DNA of 38,112 nucleotides from an uncultured Alistipes sp. (GTDB taxonomy: Bacteria; Bacteroidota; Bacteroidia; Bacteroidales; Rikenellaceae): positions 1-38,112 of the forward strand of contig CALLRW010000010.1 in the NCBI GenBank assembly GCA_938014215.1, in the 5' to 3' direction. Of this stretch, positions 25,467 through 34,365 are shown one piece after another (within the stretch, counting starts at the first letter, position 1; each line of letters starts with the position of its first letter). Both the position numbers and the translations under genes were made by a program. Under the pieces are notes generated by a model, which worked only from the letters and a program-made list of their open reading frames with translations, did not search any database and was not told the origin of the DNA.

Positions 25467-26547
25467 TATAATTGTCGGACTTTATAATGTTTCTCCTTAT
25501 TTAAAGGAAAAACATTTAAACTGTATTCTTCAGCAAACTTATCCAAATTGGGAATTGATTCTTGTAGATGATGGATCAACAGATGAAACTCCCAGATTAT
25601 GCGATCTATTCGCTGAAAAAGATTCACGGATCAAAGTTTTCCACAAAAAAAATGGAGGTTTGGGGAGCGCTCGCAACTTGGGGATGAAACAAGCTACAGG
25701 TGAATATCTTTGGTTCTATGATGTGGATGACGAGGTAGAACTAAATTTACTTGAGTGTTGTGTTTCTGAGATGGAACAGCGGCAAGTAGATTTGATGATA
25801 TTTGGTTTTTGGGCTATTACTCCATCCCAGAATCTGACAGAGGAGGTCCATTTTACAGAAAGGGAAATCAGAGGACAAAAACAATTGCGCGACTCCTATC
25901 TGGATAATTTGCTGTTTGTTCGATACGGGAATGGATTCGCGTGGAATAAAGTTTATCGACGTAGTTTTATCGAACAACATCATTTAAAATATGAGAATCA
26001 ACGTATACAGCAGGATGAAGTTTTTAATTTAAAGGTTTACCAGGCTGTTGATTCGATATATATATCTTCCAAATTGTTTTATCATTATTTCATTTATAAT
26101 ACTGGTAATAGCCGTTCTCGATTTATACCCAATCGCTTTGATATTTATTTGTCGATCTTTGATCACTTCATAGAACTGAAAAATGCCTGGCAAATAAATG
26201 ATCCCCGATTCATCGGGTATTTATATAAGCGCTTATATTCTTCCGTTTCTCAATGCCTTCTGTTTAATCTTTTTCATCCTGATTGTCCATGGAGTAGAGA
26301 AGAAAAGAAAAATGAAATTGAGAGGATTATGTCAGATAATCGAGTTCTTCAAGCGTTTTCTTACCTTAAAAGAACTAAGTTGGGAATAGAACAGCGCTTG
26401 TATCTAAATGCGTTTAAAAGTAAGTCGTTATTTTTGATAAGTTTATACAAGAATTTATTCTCATTTATGAGAAAATTAAATCTTTTGGTAGATGCCCTAT
26501 CCATCTCTTATCAGAGAATTGGAGGAAAGAGAAAGCCAATTAAATGA
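25450..26547 (+). CDS. Glycosyltransferase family 2 protein
   Basis: A GT-A enzyme of 365 residues. I prefer ATG 25450 (MDPKVSIIVGLYN). An upstream ATG at 25441 adds three residues. Both overlap the acyltransferase end. Motifs are VDDGSTD (39-45) and DVDD (91-94), the metal-binding pair, with NGGLGSARNLGMKQATGEYLW... between them. The C-terminal half (about 215-365) is helical and basic, as in EpsJ/WcaA-like capsule transferases. It is AT-rich. The donor sugar is not identifiable. It is followed by about 380 bases of decayed sequence before the next gene. Confidence 0.9.
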   Translation: MDPKVSIIVGLYNVSPYLKEKHLNCILQQTYPNWELILVDDGSTDETPRLCDLFAEKDSRIKVFHKKNGGLGSARNLGMKQATGEYLWFYDVDDEVELNLLECCVSEMEQRQVDLMIFGFWAITPSQNLTEEVHFTEREIRGQKQLRDSYLDNLLFVRYGNGFAWNKVYRRSFIEQHHLKYENQRIQQDEVFNLKVYQAVDSIYISSKLFYHYFIYNTGNSRSRFIPNRFDIYLSIFDHFIELKNAWQINDPRFIGYLYKRLYSSVSQCLLFNLFHPDCPWSREEKKNEIERIMSDNRVLQAFSYLKRTKLGIEQRLYLNAFKSKSLFLISLYKNLFSFMRKLNLLVDALSISYQRIGGKRKPIK

Positions 26548-26931
26548 CTTCAATCGATGCTATTAAATAAGATAAATATTTGACTTATTACATAGATTAG
26601 ATTTATTGGCTATGAGATTATTTCGAAAAATATTTAGTTAGTCAGTCCCCTTTTACTGGAATGAAGGCGGGAAAGAATTTTACCCAAATGTAATCGATAC
26701 TTCTCATATATATTCAGACAAAAAATAAAGAGTGACTTTACCCAAGGAGATCTGCTATCTCTTTTGTAAGGTCGTATTGATAATAATTCTATCTATATGG
26801 GCTATTAATATCATACCAAAAGATGAAATGACCAGGTTTTTCGCAACTACCGATCTGATAAAAATAAAGATCGATTTCTGCATATACAAGACTTGGGCAA
26901 CAAGACTCAGGCGTCAACAAATTACAGAAAA
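26548..26931. other. Gene-free stretch with coding debris
   Basis: No intact gene is supported. From ATG 26612 the frame reads MRLFRKIFS, a stop, then SVPFYWNEGGKEFYPNVID and a second stop near 26730. From 26732 another frame runs for 67 codons (including LFCKVVLIIILSIWAINII, a possible membrane helix) but has only a GTG start and no recognisable family. Both look like fragments of lost genes. I do not recognise their origin. Confidence 0.45.
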
Positions 26932-28128
26932 ATGAAGAAAAAGCGCATCTTTATAGCCATCCATTACTTGGAAATCGGAGGAGCGGAGATCAGCCTGATT
27001 GGCCTATTGAATGCCATCGATTACAGCCGATATGAGGTTGATCTGTTTGTGTATAGCCATCAGGGAGAGCTAATGAAGTTGATTCCGAGGGAGGTGAATC
27101 TCCTGTCGGAAATACCGAAATATGCCCAAGTCGAGCAGCCGATGACTTCGGTACTGAGACGTGGATACGTGGACATAGTCTTGGCTCGGTTATGGGCAAA
27201 ATTCAGATTCGCTTCTTATGTCCGAAGGGTAAAGCCCCAAGATGGTTCGGCAGTTTTTCAGTATGTAGCCAATGCCGTAACCCCGTGTTTACCATCGTTG
27301 CATTACTTGGGAATATATGACCTGGCTATTAGCTTTTTGACGCCTCATAATATCGTTCTGAAGAAGGTGCTGGCCCGGAAGAAAATTGCATGGATCCATA
27401 CCGATTATTCTCGGATTGATGTGAATGCGGATCTCGAATTGCCAGTCTGGAGTGGATATGATTATATTGCATCCATCTCTGCGGATGTATCCCGAACCTT
27501 CCTCTCGGTGTTCCCGTCCTTAAAAGGGAAGTTGGTGGAGATAGCCAATATCCTATCGCCTGCCTTTGTCCGCAGTCGGGCAAATGAGAAAGTGAATTTG
27601 TCTGTGTTTGGGGATGAAGCTGTCAAACTACTCTCCGTGGGTCGCTTCAGCCATCCAAAGAACTTCGATAATGTTCCGGATATACTGCGTCGTATTCGGG
27701 AACAGGGAATCGATGCCCGCTGGTACTTGATAGGTTATGGAGGAGAAGAACCGTTGATTCGTCAACGGATCCGAGAAGCAGGTATGGAGAATTTTGTTGT
27801 GATTATAGGTAAAAAAGCGAATCCTTATCCCTATATTCAGGCTTGTGATCTCTATGTACAACCTTCGCGATATGAAGGGAACTCCGTAACCGTACGAGAA
27901 GCTCAGATGTTGTGCAAACCCATTGTTGTAACCGATTACCCGACTGCTGCCAGTCAGATTCAGAACGGGAAAGACGGCATCATCGTGCCTTTGGAAAATG
28001 CGGCTTGTGCAGAAGGAATCGTCCGGGTGATTCAGGATACCCAACTACAATCCAATCTGACACAGTTCCTGAAAGCGCATGATTACGGGAACGAGAGCGA
28101 AGTAGAAAAAATATACAAACTTATATGA
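26932..28128 (+). CDS. Glycosyltransferase family 4 protein
   Basis: A GT-B enzyme of 398 residues from ATG 26932 (MKKKRIFIAIHYLEIGGAE). The frame is open to a TTG at 26893, which is less likely. The N-terminal GGAEISLIGLLNA motif is typical of family 4. The donor domain begins near 235 with LLSVGRFSHPKNF, and the E-x7-E region is PSRYEGNSVTVREAQ (about 316-330). Its base composition is clearly more GC-rich than the flanking genes, which suggests separate acquisition. The stop overlaps by four bases (ATGA) with the start of a decayed acyltransferase gene. Sugar specificity unknown. Confidence 0.88.
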   Translation: MKKKRIFIAIHYLEIGGAEISLIGLLNAIDYSRYEVDLFVYSHQGELMKLIPREVNLLSEIPKYAQVEQPMTSVLRRGYVDIVLARLWAKFRFASYVRRVKPQDGSAVFQYVANAVTPCLPSLHYLGIYDLAISFLTPHNIVLKKVLARKKIAWIHTDYSRIDVNADLELPVWSGYDYIASISADVSRTFLSVFPSLKGKLVEIANILSPAFVRSRANEKVNLSVFGDEAVKLLSVGRFSHPKNFDNVPDILRRIREQGIDARWYLIGYGGEEPLIRQRIREAGMENFVVIIGKKANPYPYIQACDLYVQPSRYEGNSVTVREAQMLCKPIVVTDYPTAASQIQNGKDGIIVPLENAACAEGIVRVIQDTQLQSNLTQFLKAHDYGNESEVEKIYKLI

Positions 28129-28485
28129 ATCCGGTCAAGAAGAAAAACTATCGGTTGGGGGCTGATTCGGTTGATTGCCTATCTGATGGTCGTACTGAGG
28201 CATTCCCCATTGCCTTCAGAAAATGCCAATGCCTTATTTCTTGGACTACTGAGTTACGCAACAGCCCCATGTATAGGGTTCTTCTTGATGGTATCGGGAG
28301 CCTCGTTATTGCCAATAAAGGATGAAACAGGTTCTATTCTGCCTAGTCGGAAAAAATATTATCTCTATTATTCTTTGTACAAAGGCTATAGTGTGATATG
28401 ATTTATGTACACTTTAACCGGATTATATCTGATTGCTCCTATTCTGAGTAAATGGCTGCAAGCCTATAATCAACTTAGCTATTAG
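28125..28485 (+). pseudogene. Remnant of an acyltransferase 3 family gene
   Basis: Short frames together resemble the N-terminal third of a membrane O-acyltransferase. From 28171 a frame reads IAYLMVVLRHSPLP, then FLGLLSYATAPCIGFFLMVSGASLLPIKD, the usual second helix with its SGA turn. After a shift and stop near 28400 comes LTGLYLIAPILSKWLQAY, another helix of the family, ending at 28485. The His expected in the first helix is kept (VLRHS). The rest of the gene is missing, so this is a truncated and frameshifted relic. It is coupled by ATGA to the GT4 gene upstream, as a real gene would once have been. Confidence 0.75.
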
Positions 28486-28498
28486 AGAATTTAAAATA

Positions 28499-29194
28499 AT
28501 GATACCCAAAAAGATACACTATTGTTGGTTTGGAGGGAATCCTTTACCCAAGGACGTACAAAAATATATTGAAACCTGGAAGAAGTTCTGCCCTGATTAT
28601 GAGATCAAGGAATGGAATGAACAAAATTTCGATATACACAGGAACCGGTATGTAGAAGAAGCCTACCAACAAAAAAAATGGGCTTTTGTAAGTGATGTGG
28701 CCCGAATCCATGCTTTGTATATGGAAGGGGGCATATATATGGATACAGATGTAGAGGTGGTGAAGAATCTGGATCCACTTTTAAATACACGAGGCTTTTT
28801 GGGATTCGAAGGTACACAATGGATCGCCACCAATCTGGTAGGGTTTGAAGCCGGGCACGAGACTCTAAAGAGATTTTTGGACTCTTATGATCATCGCTCC
28901 TTTGTTAAAGAGGATGGGACATTGGATCAGACCACCAATGTAGAGGAATTGACAAAACTGCTGGTAGGAGAATATCATTTGATTTTAAATGGGGAAAAGC
29001 AAAATCTTGCTGGTGGAATTATTATTTATCCTACGGACTATTTCTCTCCCTATGATTATATCCAGGGGAAATTAAACCGGACCGAGTATACTTATACGAT
29101 TCACTGGTTTTCACAAAGCTGGATTGGACAAAGTTCCATCCGAAAAAAAATAGCACAATTGATCCATCGGATTATTGGGACTCACATGAAATAA
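28499..29194 (+). CDS. GT32-type glycosyltransferase with DXD motif
   Basis: A 231-residue protein of the Gly_transf_sug/OCH1-like family (GT32), common in capsule clusters. The N-terminus IPKKIHYCWFGGNPLP (2-17) is characteristic. The catalytic metal-binding DXD motif is Asp82-Thr-Asp84 in GGIYMDTDVEVVKNL. The C-terminal HWFSQSW segment with aromatic residues (about 207-213) is also typical. It would use a nucleotide sugar in the cytoplasm with retention of configuration, as far as the family is known. It is one base from the polymerase gene after it. Specificity is unknown. Confidence 0.9.
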   Translation: MIPKKIHYCWFGGNPLPKDVQKYIETWKKFCPDYEIKEWNEQNFDIHRNRYVEEAYQQKKWAFVSDVARIHALYMEGGIYMDTDVEVVKNLDPLLNTRGFLGFEGTQWIATNLVGFEAGHETLKRFLDSYDHRSFVKEDGTLDQTTNVEELTKLLVGEYHLILNGEKQNLAGGIIIYPTDYFSPYDYIQGKLNRTEYTYTIHWFSQSWIGQSSIRKKIAQLIHRIIGTHMK

Positions 29195-29195
29195 T

Positions 29196-30293
29196 ATGCA
29201 ATTCGATCCATCTCTATATTATCCTGTTTATATTTACAGTCTACTATTCCTAACAATAGGATATACGGTTTCCATCTCAAAATATGGGACTTCATTGATC
29301 CAACGGAACACCAATCAACCGTTGGTATTAATATACATCTTTTTGTTCGTTCTATTGGTAGGATTACGCCCGATTTCCGGATCCTATTTTGGCGATACAT
29401 CGAATTATGCACGATCATACGATTTATTTGTCAATGGTGTTGTATCATATAACCCCGAGTCAAAGGAATGGTTCTTTGAATGGCTAATGTTTCACTGTTC
29501 CAAGCTCATGGATATACATGGGTTCTTACTTTTGGTAGAAGTCTTATATGTATTACCAGTACTTTGGGCTTGTAGAAAATTGGCTCCGAACCATGCTCTA
29601 CTAATGTTTCTGGTGTGTATGGGAGCTTTTTCTTTTTTTTCGTATGGAACAAACGGAATCCGAAACGGAATGGCTTGCAGCCTCATCATTGCAGCCTTGG
29701 CTTGCGTCCAGGGGAGTCTGAAACAGAAGATTATCGGAGGGATATTGGCTTTCCTAGCCTTTAATATCCACCATTCCACCGCCTTGCCGATTGTATGTGT
29801 GTTGGCTACTTTTTTTATCAAAGATACACGGATCATTATAGGCTGGTGGATTGCTTCGATCTTCCTTTCATTGGTGGCAGGCGGACCTATTGAATCTTTT
29901 TTTACGAATTTGGGATTTGATGATCGTCTGTCCGGTTATGCTACAAACGATTCTGACAATGCGATGTTTAGTTCGACCGGTTTCCGTTGGGACTTTCTTC
30001 TATATAGCGCCATGCCCATTTGGTTAGGCTACTATGTAGTGATTAAACGAAAGATCTGGGATCAGAAATATCTCTTGCTCTTGCATACCTACATACTTTG
30101 CAATTCATTCTGGGTCATGATGATTCGAGCCGCCTTTTCGAACCGTTTTGCCTATTTGTCTTGGTTTCTATATGCATTGGTCTTGATTTATCCATGCCTG
30201 AAGTTACCCATTTGGAAAGATCAAGGGAAAAAGACGGCATTGATTATCATGGGACACTTTGGCTTTACCTTCTTTATGTATTTACTTTATTAA
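29196..30293 (+). CDS. EpsG-family polysaccharide polymerase (Wzy-like)
   Basis: A polytopic membrane protein of 365 residues with about ten helices. The early segment LLVGLRPISGSYFGDTSNYARSY (with GLR and the D-x-x-NY region, about 48-70) is characteristic of EpsG/Wzy-like polymerases. An NIHHSTALPIV motif near 187 is also typical. It should join repeat units in the periplasm for the rightward pathway, replacing a classical Wzy. It starts at ATG 29196, one base after the GT32 gene. It is not related in sequence to the polymerase of the leftward cluster, so each locus has its own linkage specificity. Confidence 0.86.
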   Translation: MQFDPSLYYPVYIYSLLFLTIGYTVSISKYGTSLIQRNTNQPLVLIYIFLFVLLVGLRPISGSYFGDTSNYARSYDLFVNGVVSYNPESKEWFFEWLMFHCSKLMDIHGFLLLVEVLYVLPVLWACRKLAPNHALLMFLVCMGAFSFFSYGTNGIRNGMACSLIIAALACVQGSLKQKIIGGILAFLAFNIHHSTALPIVCVLATFFIKDTRIIIGWWIASIFLSLVAGGPIESFFTNLGFDDRLSGYATNDSDNAMFSSTGFRWDFLLYSAMPIWLGYYVVIKRKIWDQKYLLLLHTYILCNSFWVMMIRAAFSNRFAYLSWFLYALVLIYPCLKLPIWKDQGKKTALIIMGHFGFTFFMYLLY

Positions 30294-30308
30294 TCAATCA
30301 AGGATTCT

Positions 30309-31211
30309 ATGGCAGAAAAAACCTTAACAGTATTCACTCCCGCATATAATCGGGCACATACGATTGGCCGTACCTACGAAAGCTTGTGCCGACAAACGTG
30401 CAAGGATTTCGAATGGTTGATTATTGATGATGGTTCAACGGATCATACCCGGGAGCTGGTGGAGGCCTGGATACAGGAGAAGAAAATTCCGATCCGTTAC
30501 ATCTACCAGAAAAACCAGGGGATGCATGGCGCACATAATACAGCCTACCGGAATATAACGACAGAATTGAACACCTGCATTGATTCGGATGATTATATGC
30601 CGGATGATGCAGTTGAAAAGATTTGTTCATTCTGGAAGAAATACGGTTCTGATCGGTATGCCGGTCTGATAGGTCTGGACCAAACGGAAGACGGGAAAGT
30701 GATAGGTACCTCTTTCCCTAAAGGGATGAAAGAGACAACACTCTCCGGATTTTATCAGCGAGGAGGAAAGGGAGATAAAAAGCTGGTGTATAGAACCGAT
30801 GTTATCCGAAAATATCCTGAGTATCCACTTTTTGAAGGGGAACGCTACGTCGGATTGGGATATAAATACCAATTAATTGATCAGGATTATTCTTTATTGA
30901 CATTGAATGAACCTCTGGTAGTTGTGGAGTATCAGGATGACGGTTCCAGCAGAAATATGTACAGACAGTATTGGAATAACCCGAAGGGATTTGCTTTTAT
31001 CAGAAAGTCCGATATGCGTTGCGCGCATAGCTTCAAAGAGAAACTGAAGACTTGTATCCATTATGTATCTCATTCTGTACGGGCGAGAAATAAGAGGTTT
31101 ATAAAAGAAAGTCCATTGCCACTATTGACCATATTGGCAATTCCTTTTGGAATAATACTGTATGTGGTTACCTATTATAAAGTCAAGTCTTGTCAAAAAT
31201 ATAAAATATGA
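30309..31211 (+). CDS. Glycosyltransferase family 2 protein
   Basis: A 300-residue GT-A enzyme. The nucleotide-binding motif IIDDGSTDHT spans 38-47, and DSDD at 92-95 is the metal-binding site. Between them, QKNQGMHGAHNTAYRNI is typical of a capsule GT2 subgroup often found in Bacteroides and Streptococcus clusters. The C-terminus has a single hydrophobic stretch (about 270-290, LLTILAIPFGIILYVVTYY), which may tether it to the membrane. It is coupled by a 4-base ATGA overlap to the next GT4 gene. Specificity unknown. Confidence 0.9.
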   Translation: MAEKTLTVFTPAYNRAHTIGRTYESLCRQTCKDFEWLIIDDGSTDHTRELVEAWIQEKKIPIRYIYQKNQGMHGAHNTAYRNITTELNTCIDSDDYMPDDAVEKICSFWKKYGSDRYAGLIGLDQTEDGKVIGTSFPKGMKETTLSGFYQRGGKGDKKLVYRTDVIRKYPEYPLFEGERYVGLGYKYQLIDQDYSLLTLNEPLVVVEYQDDGSSRNMYRQYWNNPKGFAFIRKSDMRCAHSFKEKLKTCIHYVSHSVRARNKRFIKESPLPLLTILAIPFGIILYVVTYYKVKSCQKYKI

Positions 31212-32341
31212 ATCAGCCTATTCGTGTACTGAATCTCTTTACGATCATGAATCGGGGTGGTGCAGAGACCATGGTAATGAACTACTATCGAAAAATAGAT
31301 CGGACTAAAGTTCAGTTTGACTTTATGGTTCACCGTCAAGAACGCGGGGCCTATGATGATGAAATCGAAGCATTAGGTGGCAGGATTTTCCGGATGAGTC
31401 CTATTACTCCTGTTACCTTAGGAAAATATCAGCGAGAATTACGAGATTTTTTCCAGAGTCATCCTGAATATCGTATTTTACATTCTCACATGTCCGAATT
31501 AGGATATTTTGCATTTAAAGAAGCAAAAAAATGGAGGGTTCCTGTGAGAATATGTCATGCACATAATACCCCCGCATTTTTTTCTGAAACATTAGGAGAA
31601 AAGATAAAACGAATTCCTCGAGAAATATTGGCTCGAATGATCCGTCGAGAGAGTACGGATTTTTTTACATGCAGCCAAATTGCAGGTGAATGGTTATATG
31701 GCAAAAAAATCTGTAAAAAGATGGTTTTTATGCGTAATGCGATTGATGCGGCTGCCTTTCGTTACAATAAAGAGTTAAGCTCACGCATAAAATCCCGAGA
31801 AGGATGGCAAAATAATCTGGTTATAGGTCATGTAGGTCGTTTCAATCCTCAAAAGAATCATGCTTTCTTGATTGATGTATTTGAGACTTTTCATCAAAAA
31901 CATCCTAATGCCATATTAGTATTAGTAGGGTCTGGTTTTTTAGAGCCAACAATCAGAGAGAAGGTTCAGAACAAACACCTGGATGGTTGTGTTAAATTTT
32001 TAGGGAGCCGCTCGGATATGGTTGAACTGTATCAAGCTTTTGATTTATTTTTATTTCCATCATTATATGAAGGTTTACCAGTCTCTTTAGTAGAAGCACA
32101 AGCGGCAGGTATTCCCTGCGTTGTTTCTGATCGGATTTCAACTCAAACTCATATCGTAGATTCTTATTATCCGATTTCATTAAATACATCCTTGGAGGGA
32201 TGGAACAAGGTTATGGAGAAAGCCTTACAGAAAGGGAAACAAGATACATACTCAAAGATAAAAGATTGCGGTTTTGATATTACCGAAAACGCTTTATGGC
32301 TATGTAATTTTTATTTAAAGCGATATCAGCAATATGAATAA
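31208..32341 (+). CDS. Glycosyltransferase family 4 protein
   Basis: A 377-residue GT-B enzyme of a group common in capsule clusters. The N-terminus has VLNLFTIMNRGGAETMVMNYYR, with the GGAE motif near 18. The acceptor domain shows RICHAHNTPAF near 120. The donor domain begins near 203 with GHVGRFNPQKNHAFLIDVF. The E-x7-E region is PSLYEGLPVSLVEAQAAG (about 283-300). It overlaps the GT2 gene on each side (4 and 8 bases), so the three genes are probably translationally coupled. The donor is not identifiable. Confidence 0.9.
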   Translation: MNQPIRVLNLFTIMNRGGAETMVMNYYRKIDRTKVQFDFMVHRQERGAYDDEIEALGGRIFRMSPITPVTLGKYQRELRDFFQSHPEYRILHSHMSELGYFAFKEAKKWRVPVRICHAHNTPAFFSETLGEKIKRIPREILARMIRRESTDFFTCSQIAGEWLYGKKICKKMVFMRNAIDAAAFRYNKELSSRIKSREGWQNNLVIGHVGRFNPQKNHAFLIDVFETFHQKHPNAILVLVGSGFLEPTIREKVQNKHLDGCVKFLGSRSDMVELYQAFDLFLFPSLYEGLPVSLVEAQAAGIPCVVSDRISTQTHIVDSYYPISLNTSLEGWNKVMEKALQKGKQDTYSKIKDCGFDITENALWLCNFYLKRYQQYE

Positions 32342-33371
32342 CCCATTAATTTCCATTATTGTACCAGCGTACAATGTAGCTGATTATCTTCCAGCCTGTT
32401 TGGAGTCATTGCTCCATCAAACCTACTCAAACATAGAAATCATCGTGGTAAATGATGGTAGTACAGATCAAACAAAAAATATAGCTATTCGTTATATAAA
32501 AGAATATTCTGATATCATATTGATTGATCAAAAAAATGAAGGTCTATCAGGAGCAAGAAATAAAGGCATAAAACAGGCAAAAGGGGATTACATTTGTTTC
32601 GTCGATTCAGATGATTGGGTCGAGAAAGACATGATTCGAACGGCAGTTTGTTCATTGACTCAAAACGAAGAGGCTGTCTTATGGGGATATATCAAAGAAT
32701 ATACTCATACTTCTATAAAACAACCGCTTTCAAAAGGGATAGAAAGATATTCTGAAAAAAATATTTATTCCCTATATCAGAGAATTATTGGGCCAGTAAA
32801 TAAACAATTAAAACATCCGGAGTGTGTTGACTCATATATTACAGCTTGGGGAAAACTTTATAAAACATCGATTATAAGGGATAACCAAATACAGTTTATA
32901 TCTACGAAAGAAATTGGCACTGAGGATCTATTATTTAATGTGCAGTTTTTTTCTCATGTCAAGAATGCTGTTATTTTACCGGATTGTCTAAATCATTACA
33001 GAAAAACCAATAATTCTTCATTGACATCGAATCATAAATCATGTTTGTTTGCTCAATGGACGACTTTGCAAGGTTTAGTCTGGGAAATCATAAAAGGGAA
33101 TCCACTGTTAGAAGAAGCCTTTTATAATCGAATTGCTTGTACAATGATAGGATTAGGATTAAATGAAGCTTTCTCCAATACTTCCTACCGTGAACATCGA
33201 AAGAATATAATGTTAATTTTAAATGAGAATAGATATCAAAAATCTTTCCGCCAGTTAAAATTTAGGTATTTGCCTATCTATTGGAAGATATTCTTTGGTG
33301 CGTGTCGGTTCCGCATATTCCCCATATATTGGCTTTTGATAAAAATGATAAAAAGAATAATACAAAAATAA
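32334..33371 (+). CDS. Glycosyltransferase family 2 protein
   Basis: A 345-residue GT-A enzyme. The motif VNDGSTDQT is at 39-47 and DSDD at 91-94, with NEGLSGARNKGIKQAKGDY between them, the standard capsule GT2 pattern. The C-terminal half is helical, rich in Lys and aromatic residues, and ends KMIKRIIQK, which suggests peripheral membrane binding. It overlaps the upstream gene by 8 bases. Downstream is nearly 1 kb of decayed sequence before the next intact gene. Specificity unknown. Confidence 0.9.
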   Translation: MNNPLISIIVPAYNVADYLPACLESLLHQTYSNIEIIVVNDGSTDQTKNIAIRYIKEYSDIILIDQKNEGLSGARNKGIKQAKGDYICFVDSDDWVEKDMIRTAVCSLTQNEEAVLWGYIKEYTHTSIKQPLSKGIERYSEKNIYSLYQRIIGPVNKQLKHPECVDSYITAWGKLYKTSIIRDNQIQFISTKEIGTEDLLFNVQFFSHVKNAVILPDCLNHYRKTNNSSLTSNHKSCLFAQWTTLQGLVWEIIKGNPLLEEAFYNRIACTMIGLGLNEAFSNTSYREHRKNIMLILNENRYQKSFRQLKFRYLPIYWKIFFGACRFRIFPIYWLLIKMIKRIIQK

Positions 33372-33865
33372 ATAAAAAACTTCTTCGTATGTCTCAACTA
33401 TCCATGTTTCTTTGGAAAGCCTTCAAAAGGCCAGTTGCAGATAATGGATAAACACATTATTATGCGATAATACAGAAACTCCTTTTAAGAAGCAGTTACG
33501 CAATATAGATATAACAATTTACCAGCTGAAACAAAAAGGATTGTGGTATAATCCATTATACATATTTTCAAGTTATTGCTGGATGATTTGGCACTGACTT
33601 ACTTGTTACAACAAAGCACAATACAACAAATCTCCGTAGATCTTGTAAATGCCTTTATCTCATTGATAAATGGACGTATGCAAGGATATAAAAGAGTAAG
33701 ATGCATATCAGATAAGGTAAAAGAAAAAAACCAATCTCATTTTAAGTAACAACAAGATATATCAATAACAACAATTATAACTGGATAAATATAAACAGAA
33801 TCATGATGCAACTCCTAATTATCTATTCCGGGGAATAGCTCCAAATTGCATTGCAATCGTAATGG
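33372..33865. other. AT-rich debris without an intact gene
   Basis: About 490 bases with stops in all frames. Short translatable pieces exist, such as LRNIDITIYQLKQKGLWYNP in the frame near 33500, and an 80-codon-like stretch near 33590-33748, but I recognise no family. It looks like decayed remains of one or more transferase genes. The glycosyltransferase relic that follows points the same way. Confidence 0.45.
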
Positions 33866-34357
33866 TTGTGGCATTTAGAAAACAAAAAATTAAGATACAC
33901 TTATCCGGGTTACAGAATTGCGGTCTCAACATTTCTCATAGGAGATGGTCCCCCTAGAAGAAATACATGCGAAAGACTGGCAAATGAAATAAGAATTTCT
34001 GATCGTACTCATTTTCTTGGGAATCGGATAGACATCCTAGAGTTCATGCAATCTGCCAACTATGTCATTGGGTTATCACAGAGGGAAGGTCTTTAGCTCT
34101 CTTCAATTGAAACTGTTGTCGGAAAGCCTTTCCTCTCCAGCGAGACTAATGGTCTCCGCGAAGTCGTTAAAAATGCAGGAATACTATTTTCACCTGGAGA
34201 TTATCAGCAACTAGCCCAAATCATTAAACAGTTGGCTTCAGACCGAACAGAATACAATCGTATAGCTCACCTTTGCATAAACCGAGCAAAAGCCTACGAT
34301 ATATCAGCAATGGCAATGAGCTATGAACATATTTATAAGGATATATATAAACTCTGA
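33866..34357 (+). pseudogene. Remnant of a family 4 glycosyltransferase (C-terminal half)
   Basis: The frame shows the donor domain of a GT4 enzyme: FLIGDGPPRRNTCERLANE, ISDRTHFLGNRIDILEFM, then SANYVIGLSQREGL followed by an in-frame TAG at 34094-34096. The same frame continues LSSIETVVGKPFLSSETNG, LREVVKNAGILFSPGDY and the usual C-terminal helices to a TGA at 34355-34357. The catalytic E-x7-E region is interrupted by the stop, and the N-terminal domain is missing. It is therefore a truncated relic with a nonsense mutation. It lies 8 bases before an intact GT4 gene. Conservation outside the lesion suggests the loss is recent. Confidence 0.8.
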
Positions 34358-34365
34358 TATGTCTT

